DNA of 64,000 nt from Nilaparvata lugens (GCF_014356525.2 NC_052505.1:16431635-16495634); one strand, 5' to 3'. Numbered from the stretch's first letter, positions 1-13,644 are shown. Numbers and translations are program-made. Notes: a model not told the origin generated them from the sequence alone.

Positions 1-59
1 GTACAAGGTTCAAAACATCCCGCCGATATTGATATTAATTATTGATTCTTGTTAATAAT

Positions 60-275
60 GATCAATCATATTTTATTCACCAAGAAAATTCATATTTTCA
101 TGGTTCAATGATGAATTGTAATAATTGAGATTACATATTTTGGAAGTTCATTATATATTTGAATAGCCTACAAGCGATTTGGCAACAGTACATAGTTGAA
201 GAAAGAAGAGCCAACTGCTTTGTCCAATGACAGACAAGAATAGCAAACAAATGTTGATAGAAGGTGATTCTAATA
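60..275 (+). repeat. Diverged partial copy of the GGTCCACGTTATAATGG MITE family
   Basis: Blocks such as ATTGAGATTACATATTTTGG, CGATTTGGCAAC, and CTGCTTTGTCCAATGACAGAC match the right half of the copy at 1153-1520 in the same order. The terminal inverted repeats are not recognisable, so this is an old fragment. Confidence 0.4.
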
Positions 276-1152
276 ATAGGTGATTGTGATGGGTTGACGA
301 ATAAGACTTGGTTGAATCCGACCGTCACTACTCAATTAAATAGAATGAATTTCCCATTTTTAATGAGATATTTTTCAGACTTATAAATGGTTTTGAAACA
401 CATTGACAATTGAAAGCGTTTTGAAACGAGTTAAGATGAATATGATGTGGTTTGGGAAGAACTGATGTTTGTTTCAAAAATTATGAGCTATCATAGTTTT
501 GATCCCTTAGGGTTACTTATGTGATCTTATACACTAAGAAACTCAAAGATTTTGGGGAGAAAGCGGGTGATTCAGATAGAATATTATACCATAACCCATA
601 CCCATATGACTGTGCGAAATCTCAATATAAGGACAAAATATTAAAGGTGATTGCTGAAGCCTGAAAATCTATTTGAGATAGAAAGCTTTATTCGCTTTCA
701 GATTGTGGAGGATGAAATTACCCTAGAAGGGTTCTAAATTATAAATTAATTTAAGTGTTTGCAATCGGATGAAATAGTTAAACAAAGATTCCACAAAATT
801 ACTCTATTTCGAAAATTTTACTAGTTTTTGAAAAATTGTAGCCCACTGTAATTTAGTACTTATAAAAGATAAATATATGTATTTGAGCTCATTTTATTCG
901 AAATTCCATCGTAATAAATATTACTAAGATAGAAAAAAGATATATACCAAATATATGTGTTTCGTATTTCCTAGTTTTCGTATTGCTATAAAAATATTGT
1001 TAGACTGATTTTATTTGTACGACGGCCGTTTGTTAGTAATTCTAACAAATAAAATCTGTATTCGATTTGTTCAATACCTCATAACTATTGCAGGAAAAAT
1101 TCGTTAGTTCGAAAAAACGTTATTTTTGAAATATTATACTGTATAGTGACTG

Positions 1153-1520
1153 TATTGAGATCCACCTTATAATGACAGAGGAGAAAGATAGGAAAACAGC
1201 ATTGCCAATTCTTTGCCTTGATACTGCCTCCTATAGAGGATAGCTGATACCGGTATATCTTATGCCATATGAACTGTTTAATTCTTATTCAAAATGATCA
1301 ATTATACTTTTGAAAGAATATTTTTCAATGATTTAATGAGAAATTTACATAATTGAGATTAAATATTTTGTAAATTGATATTATTTCTACATTTTCCAAG
1401 AACGATCTGGCAACCTTGTGGGGGTGGAAATGGATAGCGCTATCTGCTTTGTCGAATGATAGACAAGGATAGCAACACCAATGTTATTCAAATACTGCCA
1501 TTATAACGTGGACCTCACTA
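1153..1520 (+). mobile_element. MITE with ~25-bp terminal inverted repeats (family 1, copy A)
   Basis: The left end TATTGAGATCCACCTTATAA and the right end, whose reverse complement is TAGTGAGGTCCACGTTATAA, form imperfect terminal inverted repeats around 368 bp with no coding capacity. TA occurs at both outer edges. Three further copies or partial copies with the same ends and interior lie at 7596-8286, 23345-24246 and 36055-36216. The transposase superfamily is not determinable from this window. Confidence 0.8.
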
Positions 1521-3710
1521 AATGCAAATTGCTTGTGTAAAGCTGGTTGCATAACCAGCGCCGTCAAATGTTCACCAACTTTGTGATAAATCATTATTAC
1601 TGAAGGCGAACACTCACACAAGCAGACAGACTGAGAAAGAATCAAACGTCTGCATGCAAGCGTGAGCAGACATATGCAGACAGACGGATATCCGTGTGCG
1701 TTGCAACATTCAAACACCTCCCTGGCGGTGGGGCTGGGGGGGGGTTTCCCTCCTGCTGTCTGTATACGTACGTCTGCTGCAGTGTGCGTTCGCCACACTA
1801 CATTCATATTACGATCTTACGATCATCGAAGATTTGTCTCATTTACGCTTTTAACATAACCACCAAATCTAATCATCAAAGCTAACTTCAAATAATAATG
1901 AGCTCATATCATCATCATTATCATCTTCACTTTAGGGATTAGGTTTATTAATTAACCTGTTCCGGTACCCATCTCTTTCTTGGCCTTCCTACATCTCTTT
2001 TTCCAGTCGGTCTATAGTTTTGGACTTCAAGGGGAATTCTTCCAGGTGGCGTTCTATCCAAATTACTGCACTAGTTGCGTCTATTTTGAATCATTCTTTC
2101 ATGCAGAGGAGCAACCGAATAAACCTGACTTATATCAGTATTTCTGATTCTATCAACTCTAGAGCAGCCAAATTTTACTCCTTAGTAACCTCATTTTTGC
2201 AGCTTGAATTTGTCCATTCCCCGTGTGTGAATCCAATTCTCACTTCCATATAGGAGAGTCGGAACTGCAATATTAATATAGAACTTTATTCTCGTTTCTT
2301 GTCTTGTTTAATTTTTGAGGTTTCTATGTATAGTGCCACCTATTTTTTGGAATATAAGCTCATGTCTTTGTATAAAACTTCTTGAAATATATCATTTTAT
2401 GATTTCATCCTTTAGTCAATTTTTTTTAAAAGAAATAGTATACATATATATTATTCTACCATTGACCATCAGTACTAATATTATTCTAAAACAGTTTATC
2501 ATTTATTGAATTGATCACGGTATGGTCTATCTCACTATGTAGGTTGAATAATCTGATAATATAATATCATCGAATTGTATGTAATTTCGTATGCAGTAGA
2601 GTCTCGATTATCCGACTTTCCATTCGTCCCAATGGCAAGCAAAAAACACTTACTACATTTCTTACCATGGTTTAAATATGTTGAATGATGACTGATGAAA
2701 TAGTATTTCCCATAAATCCGCCGAGAAACGCCAAGAGGCACAGTTTCTACAATTTTACATGTTTTCAACCTTCCCACGCCTGCTTCGAGTCTCATAATCG
2801 AAACTGTTCAACTTCTCCAGTGCCTCTGTGACCAATTCCCGCTTTAATTTGTTCTTTGCGAGATACATTTGCAATAAAGATAAAAACTAGAGTTCACGAA
2901 AAGGCGTTATTCAAGAGAAGGGTTCTAATTTGAATTGAGGGACACATAGAATGTTCTACCTCGGTTCAGGAAGGGCTCAAAGACTGCTTTATGTCCTTTC
3001 CTTGAGACTTTCTGTATGCGAGAGGCATAGAAAATGAATGGAAAAGCGCGGGTGATCCCTGAATAAATCATTCTTGCACACACAGGCTGCCTGCATAGTC
3101 TGCAAATACATTTTCCGGCCAGCTCAATGGCACAGTTCAGAATACACGGGGCTGTTCAAGAATTGATATTGAGACACCAACTTTTCGAAGCGAACTGCTT
3201 CTAAAAGAGTGGATGAAACTGGCTTCTGATATTTTACTATTCCTTTTCTCACTTACACACTTTAAAATATCATCATCAGCGATTTGTAATAATTCAATGT
3301 TGTCAATCATCAACTGAATATGTGATACTTCTCAAACCAATCTACATAGCTATTTTCATAATTGGAAAACACTTAGTTATCGGTCAAGTCGAAGACGTTT
3401 CAGTTTCATAAATATTCCATGCCTAAGATTGAGAACAACCGTTACAACTTATCACTATTCACAGGAAATGGTTCTCATTTTCAAAAGAGAGAACCAAGGA
3501 TTTGAATAGTTCAGTTTAGTAGTTATTTTAATAGTTCAGATGAAACCTGTAGTGAATAGGATATTCGATGCAGATTCATCACGGCATTAGAAGATGTTAG
3601 ATTTTAGATGTAATTTGATGACTTTCAATGTAGAGTTTCCCAGAATAGCTCCATTTTTGCGGTGACTCAAAAAATGACGTAACAGAGAACCGCCTACTAT
3701 AACCGCGTAT
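1521..3710. other. No gene seen; G-rich and low-complexity stretches
   Basis: Noncoding AT-rich DNA. It includes a short G-rich run near 1725-1750 (GGGGCTGGGGGGGGG) in a region with many CAGAC/CTGC words. The short ORFs here lack codon bias, domains and splice context. Confidence 0.5.
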
Positions 3711-4171
3711 TATAGTATATCAATATCACGCTATTATGATTGTAAGAATGCAACTTTGATTACTATAATAATTGTAGTACTTTAAACTTACTATCGATTA
3801 CTGATTAACATTTTCCCTCAATCTCAAAATTCCCAACTACTTTTGAATTTTTAATACTATTGATCTTTAATGTCAGTAGGATTGTTCCATAATGAAATGA
3901 AAACACAATATAATTATATTGTCTAGTCTACTGAAATGGTTTTATTAATAAAAAACTGTTTCAATGCTTCAGGCTTATCATGATGCTATTTGTATTGCAA
4001 TTCAATTTGTATTTCTATTATAGTATAACAATATCAAGCAAGTATGATTGTAAGAATATTAACTTAGATTACTATAATAAAATTATAGTACTTTAAACTT
4101 ACTATCGATTATTGATTATCATTTTCCCTCAATCTCAAAATTCCCAACTACTTTTGAATTCTGGATACTAT
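3711..4171 (+). repeat. Direct repeat, two ~153-bp copies 308 bp apart
   Basis: The copy at 3711-3863 (TATAGTATATCAATATCACG ... CTACTTTTGAATTT) recurs at 4019-4171 with the same order of words, including TTTAAACTTACTATCGATTA and CCCTCAATCTCAAAATTCCC. A weaker third echo of the last words follows to about 4300. Origin unknown. Confidence 0.8.
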
Positions 4172-7100
4172 TCAAACAACGCTTTACTTAATTTCAAAGT
4201 ACTTCTGGTTATCGAATACTATTCAAACATTTTCTACTAAATTTTAAACTACTTTTGACTGTTGAATACTATTCTCTCTCGATCTCAAAATTTCTCCCTG
4301 TGAAATTCAATGAAAAAAGCTTGATAAATAGATTGAATTTCTTCTTCATTGATCGGAAATCTTCAATTCAGTTTCAATTCGTCTTGAACTTGAACATGGT
4401 GAACTTGAGTTCACATCCATTTTACGTCAGTTTTATGACATTGAATGTGAAGTGCAGTTCACTTTCCTATTGTAACGTAGTTTCCGAAGTCGGGATACCC
4501 CACGGATTTAACGGCTTTGAAAACTCAAAGGAACTAAATTTGATCTTCCGTTATTCCTACTGATGCGTCAATTTTTTGGCCCTGACTGATATTTTTTCTA
4601 CAGTGTAAGTGATGTTCATTTTTAACTTTGGTAGTACTGTATTAGAATTGTGCTTCTTCGCCTTTTTTATGTGCGACTTACCAGTCTTATTTCCTCCGTG
4701 ATTTTGTACATTCATTTACTGAGAAACTGGATGACTACTGATTTCAAAGAAAATCATTGCTGGTAAAACCTGTGTGTTCACTTGTTTAATAGAAGAGCAA
4801 TTAGAAGAGCATAGTCTCTTGATACCACAGTGATGAAGATTCTGGTGGTCTCATCCACTCTCTCAATAAACATTTTGTTTAAAAACTATTGTAAATAGAT
4901 TATCTCTCAACCCTTTTTTAAATCTGAGTGTTATCTGTGACACCATTTAATATTTTTGAAATGTTACAGATTAGAAGAAGAAGCTTGTAGTTGGTACATT
5001 CTCTATATTTGATGTTTTTGTCAAACACATGACTATATTCATGAAGCCAAAAGCATGTAAACTATAAAGTCTATGAAAGCACTTGATTTTCCATCCGATT
5101 CTATGATAATATACTATCTATGAATCTCAATGAACGTTTAAATTGCGATGGATATTTTGGAGTTGACTACTATTTATTATTTCATCTTAGTAATTAATTC
5201 TTTGAGAATTTCTATAAGTGATTCTTCTTAGAAATATGATATACATTGCCTGGAAAATCTATGAATTTTTCCTCTTATGAGACCGTTTCATTTAATCAAT
5301 AAACACTCAAAAGTCATCCATGTACAAGAGATTTGCTCTCGACATAAATGAATGATTACTATGGTTTTGCTATCCGACATTGTGAATTATTATGAAGTAC
5401 AACCATGAAGATGGCGGACCTGGTGGAAGATCTCAAAGTCAAAGAAATTTGACTTCTAGTCGTTCTATTTAATAATAAAAAAGTGATTTAATAGTAAGCA
5501 GCTCGTGACGGATTACAACATTGAAGAATCTTATGAAGTCTTGCCAGGCGATGTAAATATCCTATTCCCAAGAAGAATCTCTCTTCTTCTGAATAATCTG
5601 ATTGATACTTTTGGAAACTTGTTCTACTACGTTCTCTAGGACGTGATTATTTTCCAATATCTCCGTTCAGGTTATTATTCCAGTCCTTCCTTGACCTGGT
5701 CTACTACTTGGGATTTTCCTTCCATATAGCAAAGAGCTGAAGAAGTGTGCAGCTGTGGAAAACAGTGTCAATGTTTATAAGGCGGTTATGGAGAAGGGGG
5801 GAACTTTATCGATCAGAGAAGGGAGTGGCACAGATTGGAAAACTTTGCTCTCTCTTTTTCGCTTACTATCCTTAATTACGCGATTCCTGGCCGAGCTACA
5901 AGAATAACAGAGATAACTAACACCAGCAACCAGCAACACATGCTCTACTTAGACAAGGAGAGAAGATCACGTCGTCAGATATGAGCGAGTGAGAGAAAGA
6001 CATTCAGAAAGTTATCAGAGGCAAGGAAAGCAGCATTTCTTCTGGGTTTATCTATTGCGACGGCTCTGCTCTAAGAAATCTCTCGTTACTTTGAACTTCG
6101 ACGATATTGATCTGCTCCCAACCAATGTCTCGGCTGGAAATATTCATTTTATGAACGTGTGGATGTTCACTTGAGCTGATCTGAGCTATTATTTGAATAC
6201 AAAATGCTATGAACTCGTCTTATAACTGGCCATGTTTGTTGAATGTTCAGTAGCAGAGTGCGACATGAAAACTATGACACCAGTCCTGAGTCAACCAGGT
6301 CACTCGATATTATTAGTAACAGAGTTCAATATCCCTCATTGAATTTCATTGATAACAAAAATCTCAAATATTATTCCTTTTACCGGCATTTCCTAATTTC
6401 GTGATAGAAAATGCTCCATGATATTTTAGTTCAAGTGTAAAGGATCGATGAAGGCTTGCTTGATAATTCAGTTGATTTACCCAAGGATCTCGATAACAGC
6501 TGGTCCTGCTCATCTATCTCACTTCCATTGTTGTGTACAGTGAGGTAATTCAAACTATTCCATTCCAACAACTCCCAACAAGTATTTTTCATATAAGAAG
6601 AATGACTGGTTGAAATAATCTTCTAAGGATAAGGATATTGATCAAGTTAAAACTATGCAGTACCTACTAACTAAAACTGTATCCCGTTTATTAATATTCA
6701 CAGTTTTCATCTGACGAAAAGCTGACGAGTTCAAAAGCAGAGAGTGGTGTGCGTTCGCCTTACGAATTCACAAACCTGTCGGGGGGCCTATAGCAACAAC
6801 ATTTTGTTCTATTCTCTCAACCCGAATGTTGCTGAAAAGTTGAATCCGAGTCGTGTTATTGGTGGTTCTGATGGTCGGGTGGAGGAGTGAGGAGGGAGGG
6901 GTTGGTCCACAGGGGTTGAGTGTCCCGAGAGAGGCGCTCATTCTCGGTGATTAAAAAACGGCCTGGAAATTTCGACGACTGGCAAAGAGTCGCGTTGCTG
7001 TGAGAATGAAAAGCGACACGGAGAATCGTGCGATGTTAGCGAAAAGAGACAGCAGTAGTCAAACCCCTCTCACCTCCTCTGAACTTCTCCTCCTTACCCC

Positions 7101-7595
7101 TCAACTCGCTTATCTCGCCATTAGAAGATGCGCCCTCTGCAGAGAGCTACCAAGTAGAAGACACTGCCTAGGCGGCAGATAATGATTATTGCTACGAGAG
7201 GACCTGTTTCTCGCCTCGCCTTACCGTGGCGTCGTCGCTTCTTCCGGGTCCATTAGTCTCGTCCTTCCAAGCGGCGGCGGCGATGCCGACTCGTTCAGCG
7301 CCCGTTACATCCTCCCGCTGCGAATGCTGGCTGCAAATTAATTGTCAGTATCAACTTCGAACACCGGGCACTCTTCCAACAAATAGCATCACTTCGAGAA
7401 ACGCTCGCTAACTGCGGCTAGGTGTAATGCGATGAAAAAAATGCAACCAAAGCAAGCGTTTCACTATTCGCGCGTAATAAATTAGTGCGAAGAACCTGTT
7501 ATCTATAGATAAAGTTTAGGACGGAGAAACTGCAATAGTCTTCAGTTACCCCAATCAACAATCTCGTGATCATTGGATACTAAAGGCCAAAGATA
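4172..7595. other. No gene seen; one GC-rich patch
   Basis: Noncoding as far as I can see. From about 6840 to 7420 the base composition becomes GC- and CpG-richer (GCGGCGGCGGCGATGCCGAC). Such a patch could be a promoter, a first exon or a conserved noncoding element. I found no convincing signal-peptide ORF with a phase-2 donor that would make it the missing first exon of the alpha2-delta gene. Confidence 0.4.
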
Positions 7596-8286
7596 ACGTG
7601 AGGTCCACGTTATAATGGCAGAGGAGAAAGATAGTGTTAAGGTTAGAGTTAGGCTAGCCCACAAACAAAGACTAAAGAAGAAAAAAAAGAAATTGTCAAT
7701 TTAAATAGTCAAAGATTTGACTATTAAGTTTTTAAAAAAGTTTTTTATAAAACTGTTACAAAAGTATTATAAAAACTATTATCTATTTTTATAAAAGTTT
7801 TGTAAAGAGTATAGCGATAGGCTCACCAGATATTCCTTCAATTTCTTTACAACTATTTGATGATCTTCTAATACTTGCAAATTGGTTGGTAGCTTCATAA
7901 AATATTTATTTCCTCTGTAGATGGTTTTTTTCTGAAAAATAACTAATCTGTGTCTGTGATATGACCAAATCGTGTTTTGTAGTTGTGAGTGTTCTTTCTT
8001 AGATAGGATAACAGCGTTACCGATTCTCTGCCTGATGTAATATTAACGGTTCATTCTGGTTTAAAATAATAAATTACATAAGGAAAATATATTTCAATGA
8101 TTAAATAATTAATTTTCATGATTGAGATCGAATATTTTGTTGATTATTTATTTTTCTACATTGTTAAAACACAATTTGGCAGCGTTGCAAAGCTAGAAAA
8201 TAAGGATAGCGTTATCAGCTGTGTCGAATGATCGACAGGATGGCAACACTAATGTTAATCAAATACTGCCATTTTAACGTGGACCA
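7596..8286 (+). mobile_element. MITE family 1, copy B, with ~370-bp internal insertion
   Basis: The ends ACGTGAGGTCCACGTTATAA and the inverted counterpart near 8265-8286 match copy A. Compared with copy A the interior is interrupted between about 7635 and 8003. The interruption starts after GAGAAAGATAG and the family sequence resumes at TAGATAGGATAACAGC, which looks like a short target duplication (AGATAG). The inserted piece has no recognised coding content. Confidence 0.75.
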
Positions 8287-8827
8287 GCCTGTAGTCTCCT
8301 GTTACCCCACTCAACAATCTTGTTACAATTTCTTACAATTAAAAAAAAAATATATTATAAAAGAAGGACAATAATTAATTATACCCCTTATCAAAAATAA
8401 ACTCCGATCATTGAATACCATATGCTAGAGTTTCATTTGATTCAATAATAAAATGTATGCTTATATTATTATGTCCAAGGAATGTAGAATGTATTATAGA
8501 TACATTGATTGTATCTCACTGAATCTGTATCTTATTGACCTGGCAATACTTTGTCATTTGTGATAAAGAGCCAATCAATCACCAATCTGTGAAAATACAG
8601 ATACAATCAGAAGATGAGGGGCATGAGGCGTGTGTTCGATTAATTTTATCTATTTCTCAACAATGTTTCAACTATCTTTCAACATTTTGTTGTGCAGATG
8701 TTTACATAAATTCAACGGTTGTGATGATAAAAAGTCTATATTTCCTTTAACTTTATTCCGGTTAGTATAGCAGATTCGAAGGGTGGAAGAGGATATGATG
8801 CTCATTAGGACCACTAGTAGGCATATT

Positions 8828-8873
<46 letters not shown>

Positions 8874-9868
8874 ATAATTTAGTCAAACAATCTGCCTTCA
8901 TTTCCAAGTTCATCAACCTTTTTCCTTGTTTGATGAACAGAAAAAGCTGTTTGGTTATTGCAAATCCGCATGCAGGGGTAATAAACGACGATTGAATCAA
9001 CCATGTCTCTCTGACGGATATGGTTGCAAAATACTCATTATTTATACAGCACGCGAGGCAGAGAATAAAAAGTTTCTCAATCTAGAATCAAAAAGGGCGT
9101 TCTGATTATTCCACCTACAGAAACTACTCAACCTTCGTTTCAGACTATCAGTGTTCAATGCTCTAATCATCAACAAACTAAATTTAGAAAGCTATTCCGA
9201 ATATATAATAGAAAATCATTTCAAATAAACTTAATTATTGGAATTATGCAAGAGCTTGATGAGATGTTGAGATGGGAGTAAATCCAACAAGAGTAGAAGT
9301 CAAAGGTGAATCTAGAATGCTTCAAAATAATTATTTTTCTCACTTTCCATTCTCCTTAGCTGAATATGAGAAGCAAATCTTGACACTTTGAGCTGATTCG
9401 TTCTCGAGAAAGCCGGAGAGACACAAGAAATTACTGATAAATAATAAAAATATTTTTCAAACTCTTACAAAGCTGACCCTGTGGACAAAGCGTTATAAAA
9501 GGAACTGAGATAAGCAATACACAAAATAATCCATTAGTGAAACATTTTCAGGTATAATTTATAAAAATAATCGAAATCTTCATAACATAGTCTCTTGTTA
9601 GGTTAAGAATGATCCTATCACCTCAAATTTAAAACTTTCAATATATCCTTTGAACGATTATTTAATCATTTAACAAGCAGAGTTCTTACTGATGTTTTTA
9701 AATGAGTTCTTACTGATTACTGACGACTAGAGATTCAATCCGCTGTCTGTTTTTCTCAGCTTGGAAAGCGATATCAGAAGAGGTGAAGTATTATTGTTTT
9801 ATTCGTGAGGATTATATTTTTTATTCATACGCAGTTGAAATGTGAAAACATTAGAAAAATCATTCAAA
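8287..9868. other. No gene seen; contains an (ATC)n microsatellite
   Basis: AT-rich noncoding DNA. The poly-Met and poly-Ile ORFs here are only translations of the trinucleotide repeat at 8828-8872. Confidence 0.5.
8828..8872 (+). repeat. (ATC)15 microsatellite
   Basis: Fifteen uninterrupted ATC units, 45 bp. Confidence 0.97.
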
Positions 9869-10117
9869 TCTATATAATAAGAGAGAGTAGGGTTGTGTTT
9901 GTTCGTGTGTTCGTTTGTTCGTTTGTTCGCAACAAAACATGTCAACTTGTGGATTGTATACCGGAAAAACGGGAATGATTTAGATCTCCAAATTTTGCAC
10001 ATAGATTCTAAAAATATCAATCTCGTGCACCTGGAAGCCCAAATTTTAATTTTCCTTCTAGATTTTTCAGAATTAATGTTCAAATTCATCTATGCTACCG
10101 TACATGAAGTTCCATAG
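9869..10117 (+). mobile_element. Helitron-like 5' end fragment
   Basis: The stretch starts A|TCTATATAATAAGAGAGAGT, like the TC-starting ends of the clearer Helitron-like elements at 10550 and 38593-39267, and is followed by a short GTTCGTTTGTTCGTTTGTTCG repeat. A matching CTRR end was not placed with confidence, so the right limit is approximate. Confidence 0.4.
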
Positions 10118-10189
10118 GCTACGTTGTTGAGCCCAAAGTGTGTTTTTTATGAGTTTATAATGCTGTTACAAGACTATCATTTTCGAACG

Positions 10190-10262
10190 GCCGTGTAGCT
10201 CAACGGTAAAACGCTAGCTCACGGAGCGATGGTTCCTCGGTTCGAATCCCGTTGCTTCATAA
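10190..10262 (+). repeat. tRNA-like sequence (tRNA pseudogene or SINE head)
   Basis: A box-like TAGCTCAACGG (near 10196) and B box GGTTCGAATCC (near 10239) are spaced as in a tRNA-type RNA polymerase III promoter. The D and T stems do not pair properly, so this is not a working tRNA. It is followed by sequence (ATTTTGCATATACTAGATTC, AACCGAGGATGGTTAT) that also occurs in the Helitron-like element at 10550-10783. Confidence 0.6.
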
Positions 10263-10549
10263 ATTTTGCATATACTAGATTCTTAATTAACCGAGGATGG
10301 TTATTTATGCCTATTTTCAGTTCTTCAAGATTTCATTACGTCAAGTTTTCAATTTGTCATGCTTCCAGTTGTTGTATAGAAGCAGCTAAACATTTCTTCT
10401 AAAAGTACACTAGATGATAGGTATGATTGGGGATCCTATTCGAATAAAAATAACTGATTTTCTGCCGCATCAAAACCGCACCGATTTCTCAAACCGTTCA
10501 AAAGTTATTCTCATTCAAAGATACTGACAAATCATCCATCTATCCATCA

Positions 10550-10783
10550 TCTTTACTATAATAATGGAAAGAGCTGGCTCATACACGTACGTGATGTAGG
10601 AAAATTATGTTTGACACATCATCACGTCTGAACTACTGGACTGATTGATTTGAAATTTTGCATAAAGATTCTTCATCAACCGAGGATGGTTATTATACTT
10701 TCAAATTTCGAATTTTTTATTACGCCAAGTTTTCATTTTGCAGTTTTAAAATAGACCCTTGCGAAGCACGAGTTACCTACTAG
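10550..10783 (+). mobile_element. Short non-autonomous Helitron-like element
   Basis: The element starts with TC after an A (A|TCTTTACTATAATAATGG) and ends with CTAG before a T (CGAGTTACCTACTAG|T), the arrangement expected for Helitron insertion between A and T. The 3' end has the GCGAAGCACGAG-type GC-rich subterminal hairpin often seen in insect Helitrons. It is 234 bp with no coding capacity. Confidence 0.6.
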
Positions 10784-11529
10784 TTTATTATAATCAACTC
10801 TTCGCAGTTGTTATTCACCAACAGAATTCCGTACCGTATTTATCTTCACTCGATACCACAGAATCATCATTCGATTTGTACATGTTCACAAAAACTAGGA
10901 GTTAACAACGTTGAACAATATTCAGTCAGGGAATAATGATGTGAGTTGATCAAGTGATGTAGCCTCCTCACTTGCACACAGCGCACGGCTTATTTAAATT
11001 TATTTGACATTCGAGCGTAAAGTGTCGTGCGTGCGTAATGAGAAAAGTTGCAGCTCATGAGTAATCTGAGGCTCAGACCAATGTTTTATTGTGAGTGGGC
11101 CCTAGTGTAGGGGTGGCGGGAGGTGGGGGTTGTCAGGGGGGCAGGAGGCGCGTTTGTTGTCGCGGAAATGTCATTAAGTCCAGCCAAACAATTCGGATCA
11201 ATATGGAAAGCTCTAGTTTCAAACACAAGTGGGGATCCACCGAAAACACACAGTGCTATTTAACTCTTCCTCATTTTGTATTAGCGTTAAGAGTAGCATC
11301 AGACGATTAGACGAGGAAAAACTGTTACATCTCTGGAGTAGTCTCACATGGATTTCCTCAAACTCCACTTGTATGTTTTGGTTTCAATATAAACAAACAT
11401 ACATCTAATAACTTATTCAAAATGACGCAGCTCACTACAGTTGAAGAAAACTCAAACAACAGAAGTTATGGAATTGAAGAAGGTATGACCTTCATCAAAG
11501 AGTAGATTTGAAGGGAATAGAGGATTGGA
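10784..11529. other. No gene seen; holds a G-quadruplex-type run
   Basis: Noncoding. At 11115-11146 four G runs (GGGG, GGG, GGGGG, GGGGGG) are separated by loops of 4 to 6 bases, a canonical quadruplex-forming pattern on the + strand. Confidence 0.5.
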
Positions 11530-11993
11530 TTAAGGAAAAGTATTTCTTTTCCCTGGGACCTGAATGGTGGTAATAATAGCCTATATTTTTATAAAACAAT
11601 CTCTATTTCATTTTTTGTAATTCCTGAGACCTGAATGGTAGTCATATTTTTTTTATCTCTGTTTTATTTTAGTTTTTCCTATTGGAAAATCTTTTTTTTC
11701 TCTCTCTCTCTCAAAATTCGTTATCACTCTTTTGTTTTCTGCAGTGAAGTATTTTTTCTTGTCATCAACTCGATTTTGTATTGTATTTTATTTAAAATCG
11801 GACTTTTTGCGACTCCCACCAGCGGTCTAAGACTTTTCTTTTTGCTGGTGGTGCCTGAAAAAATTTTTTAGTTTTTAGTTCTCGGTAGTTAATTTTATTT
11901 TATTTTCTTGTAATAAGTGTTGATTTATTAACTTTGATGTGTTGCATAGTTAAATTCTTGCAATAAAGAATTGAATTGAATTGAATTGAATTG
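11530..11993 (+). mobile_element. 5'-truncated non-LTR retrotransposon 3' end with (GAATT)n tail
   Basis: The sequence ends AATAAAGAATTGAATTGAAT and further GAATT units, the short-repeat tail typical of insect LINEs. A possible 7-bp target duplication ATTGGAT occurs near 11523 and near 11987. No reverse transcriptase codons remain, so the left border is uncertain. Confidence 0.5.
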
Positions 11994-13640
11994 GATGACC
12001 GACCAGTTGATGTTTTCAATACCACTTTAGTTCTTCAAAATCAATTTATATTACCGAACCAGTTTTCATGGTTCTTCCTGTTCCTTAGACAATAAAAATC
12101 AACATCAGTTAAGCTGGAGATGTGACAAGTGTTACCATGAAACCTTGTTCTGTAATTTGAATTGATTTCGAACAAATATAGTGGAATTGACAATATCAAC
12201 GTCTTATTCTTTCAATTATGAAGAGATAGCACAACATCTCTCATAATACAATCAAATTATTTATGTTTAAACAATAATTTCTTCAAAAGTACAGTTGATG
12301 AAAACGAAATAATCTAGATACTACGAAAACAGTTGACTACTACTGTATTTTGAAAAATGATTGTTACCAGTTTTCGAAAAATATGACAATGTTATATTCA
12401 AAGGTATTTAATATCGTGGGTTCAGTGATAGAGAAGACTTTAAAGCCTCAACTCTGCCTAATAAAGTATAATTTCGTTTTCATTTTCTTCCATTTTACTC
12501 AAAATTCAAATGAGTTTAGAATTGCTCAAATTTAATTATTCATGGTAGACTCATTCCATAGAAATGCTAGTAACCAGGTAAGTGAATGCATAAGATTTGG
12601 ATGGAGTGTCTTAGAGAATGAAGCTTCTCTTATAATCTTACTATTCTTCTTCGATTTCATATTATTTCTGAATTTTTTTCCTGGTGGAATCTTAGTCTCG
12701 ATCGCAGCAATCTCAATTGTTTTACTAGCAGATGCCTTTATAATTATGATACATGTAAATATGATCTAGGGCTAAGGGATATTGAGATCTTAGATAGAGT
12801 ACCGGTAATGAATAATCAATGAGGCAAACTTCAAGTCCTTCATTAAATCTCCATTGAGAAGATGCTATACAGAGCTACTTGAACTTCCATCGCTTTCATC
12901 TAGTTAATGTTCTTCAAAATATATATACCTGAGTTTAAGTCTTAAGTCTGGAGAGATTCATGATTCTCCAACCCCCTACATGAAACATATAGTTTATTCC
13001 AAGAACTCGTCTAAGAATTGCAAGAATTATTTTTTTTTGTGTGTAATAAAACAGGAATGTTTCATGTGAATCATAATCATATGACATGGCTTAATGTGAA
13101 ACTCAGTAAAAAATATAATGCAGGAACTGGATGAAATAAATGTTCCGTGTCCATTTATTGTGGCTCAGTGGCTGGAAGCGACACTTTCAAAGCATTAATT
13201 TACATAAGTAATAACTGAGACTACAGTTCCACTGATTAGAGGCAAAGAACAAATGGAAAATAATGCGTTGCTGTGTACGCATTGCTGGATTGAGCAGGAG
13301 ATTGAGTTTCCGGAGCTAAGGTTTATAGGAGGCTTTCACGCAATGGCTGAGCTGCCCAATGTCAGTTCAATCCAACCTCTAAATACTCTAAATTCAGTAC
13401 AATACTCTCCTCTAAATACTGTTGTTGATATTATGGTGGTGATATTGATTTTATTTTTCTACATAATTCATAGCGTGAATTTCTTTGAGAAATATATTAA
13501 AGTAAGGAATTGCTTAGAATGTCTCTTCCAGGGTAAATTCGGTTAAAAGGACTGTGACAGAAGATATTAACAAATTTTTTTGTTGTTATTGTTGCCACTT
13601 GAAAGGGAAATATATTTCCGGTCCTCCCAGAACTTACCAA
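11994..13640. other. No gene seen
   Basis: AT-rich noncoding DNA. The hydrophobic short ORFs near 12542-12769 and 13253-13546 have no domain and no splice context that ties them to a gene. Confidence 0.5.
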
Positions 13641-13644
13641 GATT

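Noticed and set aside
7226..7411. First coding exon of the alpha2-delta gene (MASSLLPGPLVSSF...)
   Set aside because: Starts with a weakly hydrophobic stretch in a GC-rich patch, but the start codon is not a clear ATG in good context, there is no convincing phase-2 donor and no family similarity.
8668..9000. ORFs with poly-Met and poly-Ile over the ATC repeat
   Set aside because: Translation of a microsatellite.
10190..10262. Functional tRNA gene
   Set aside because: A and B boxes are present, but the D and T stems do not pair and the acceptor stem is not closed; better seen as a SINE head or tRNA pseudogene.
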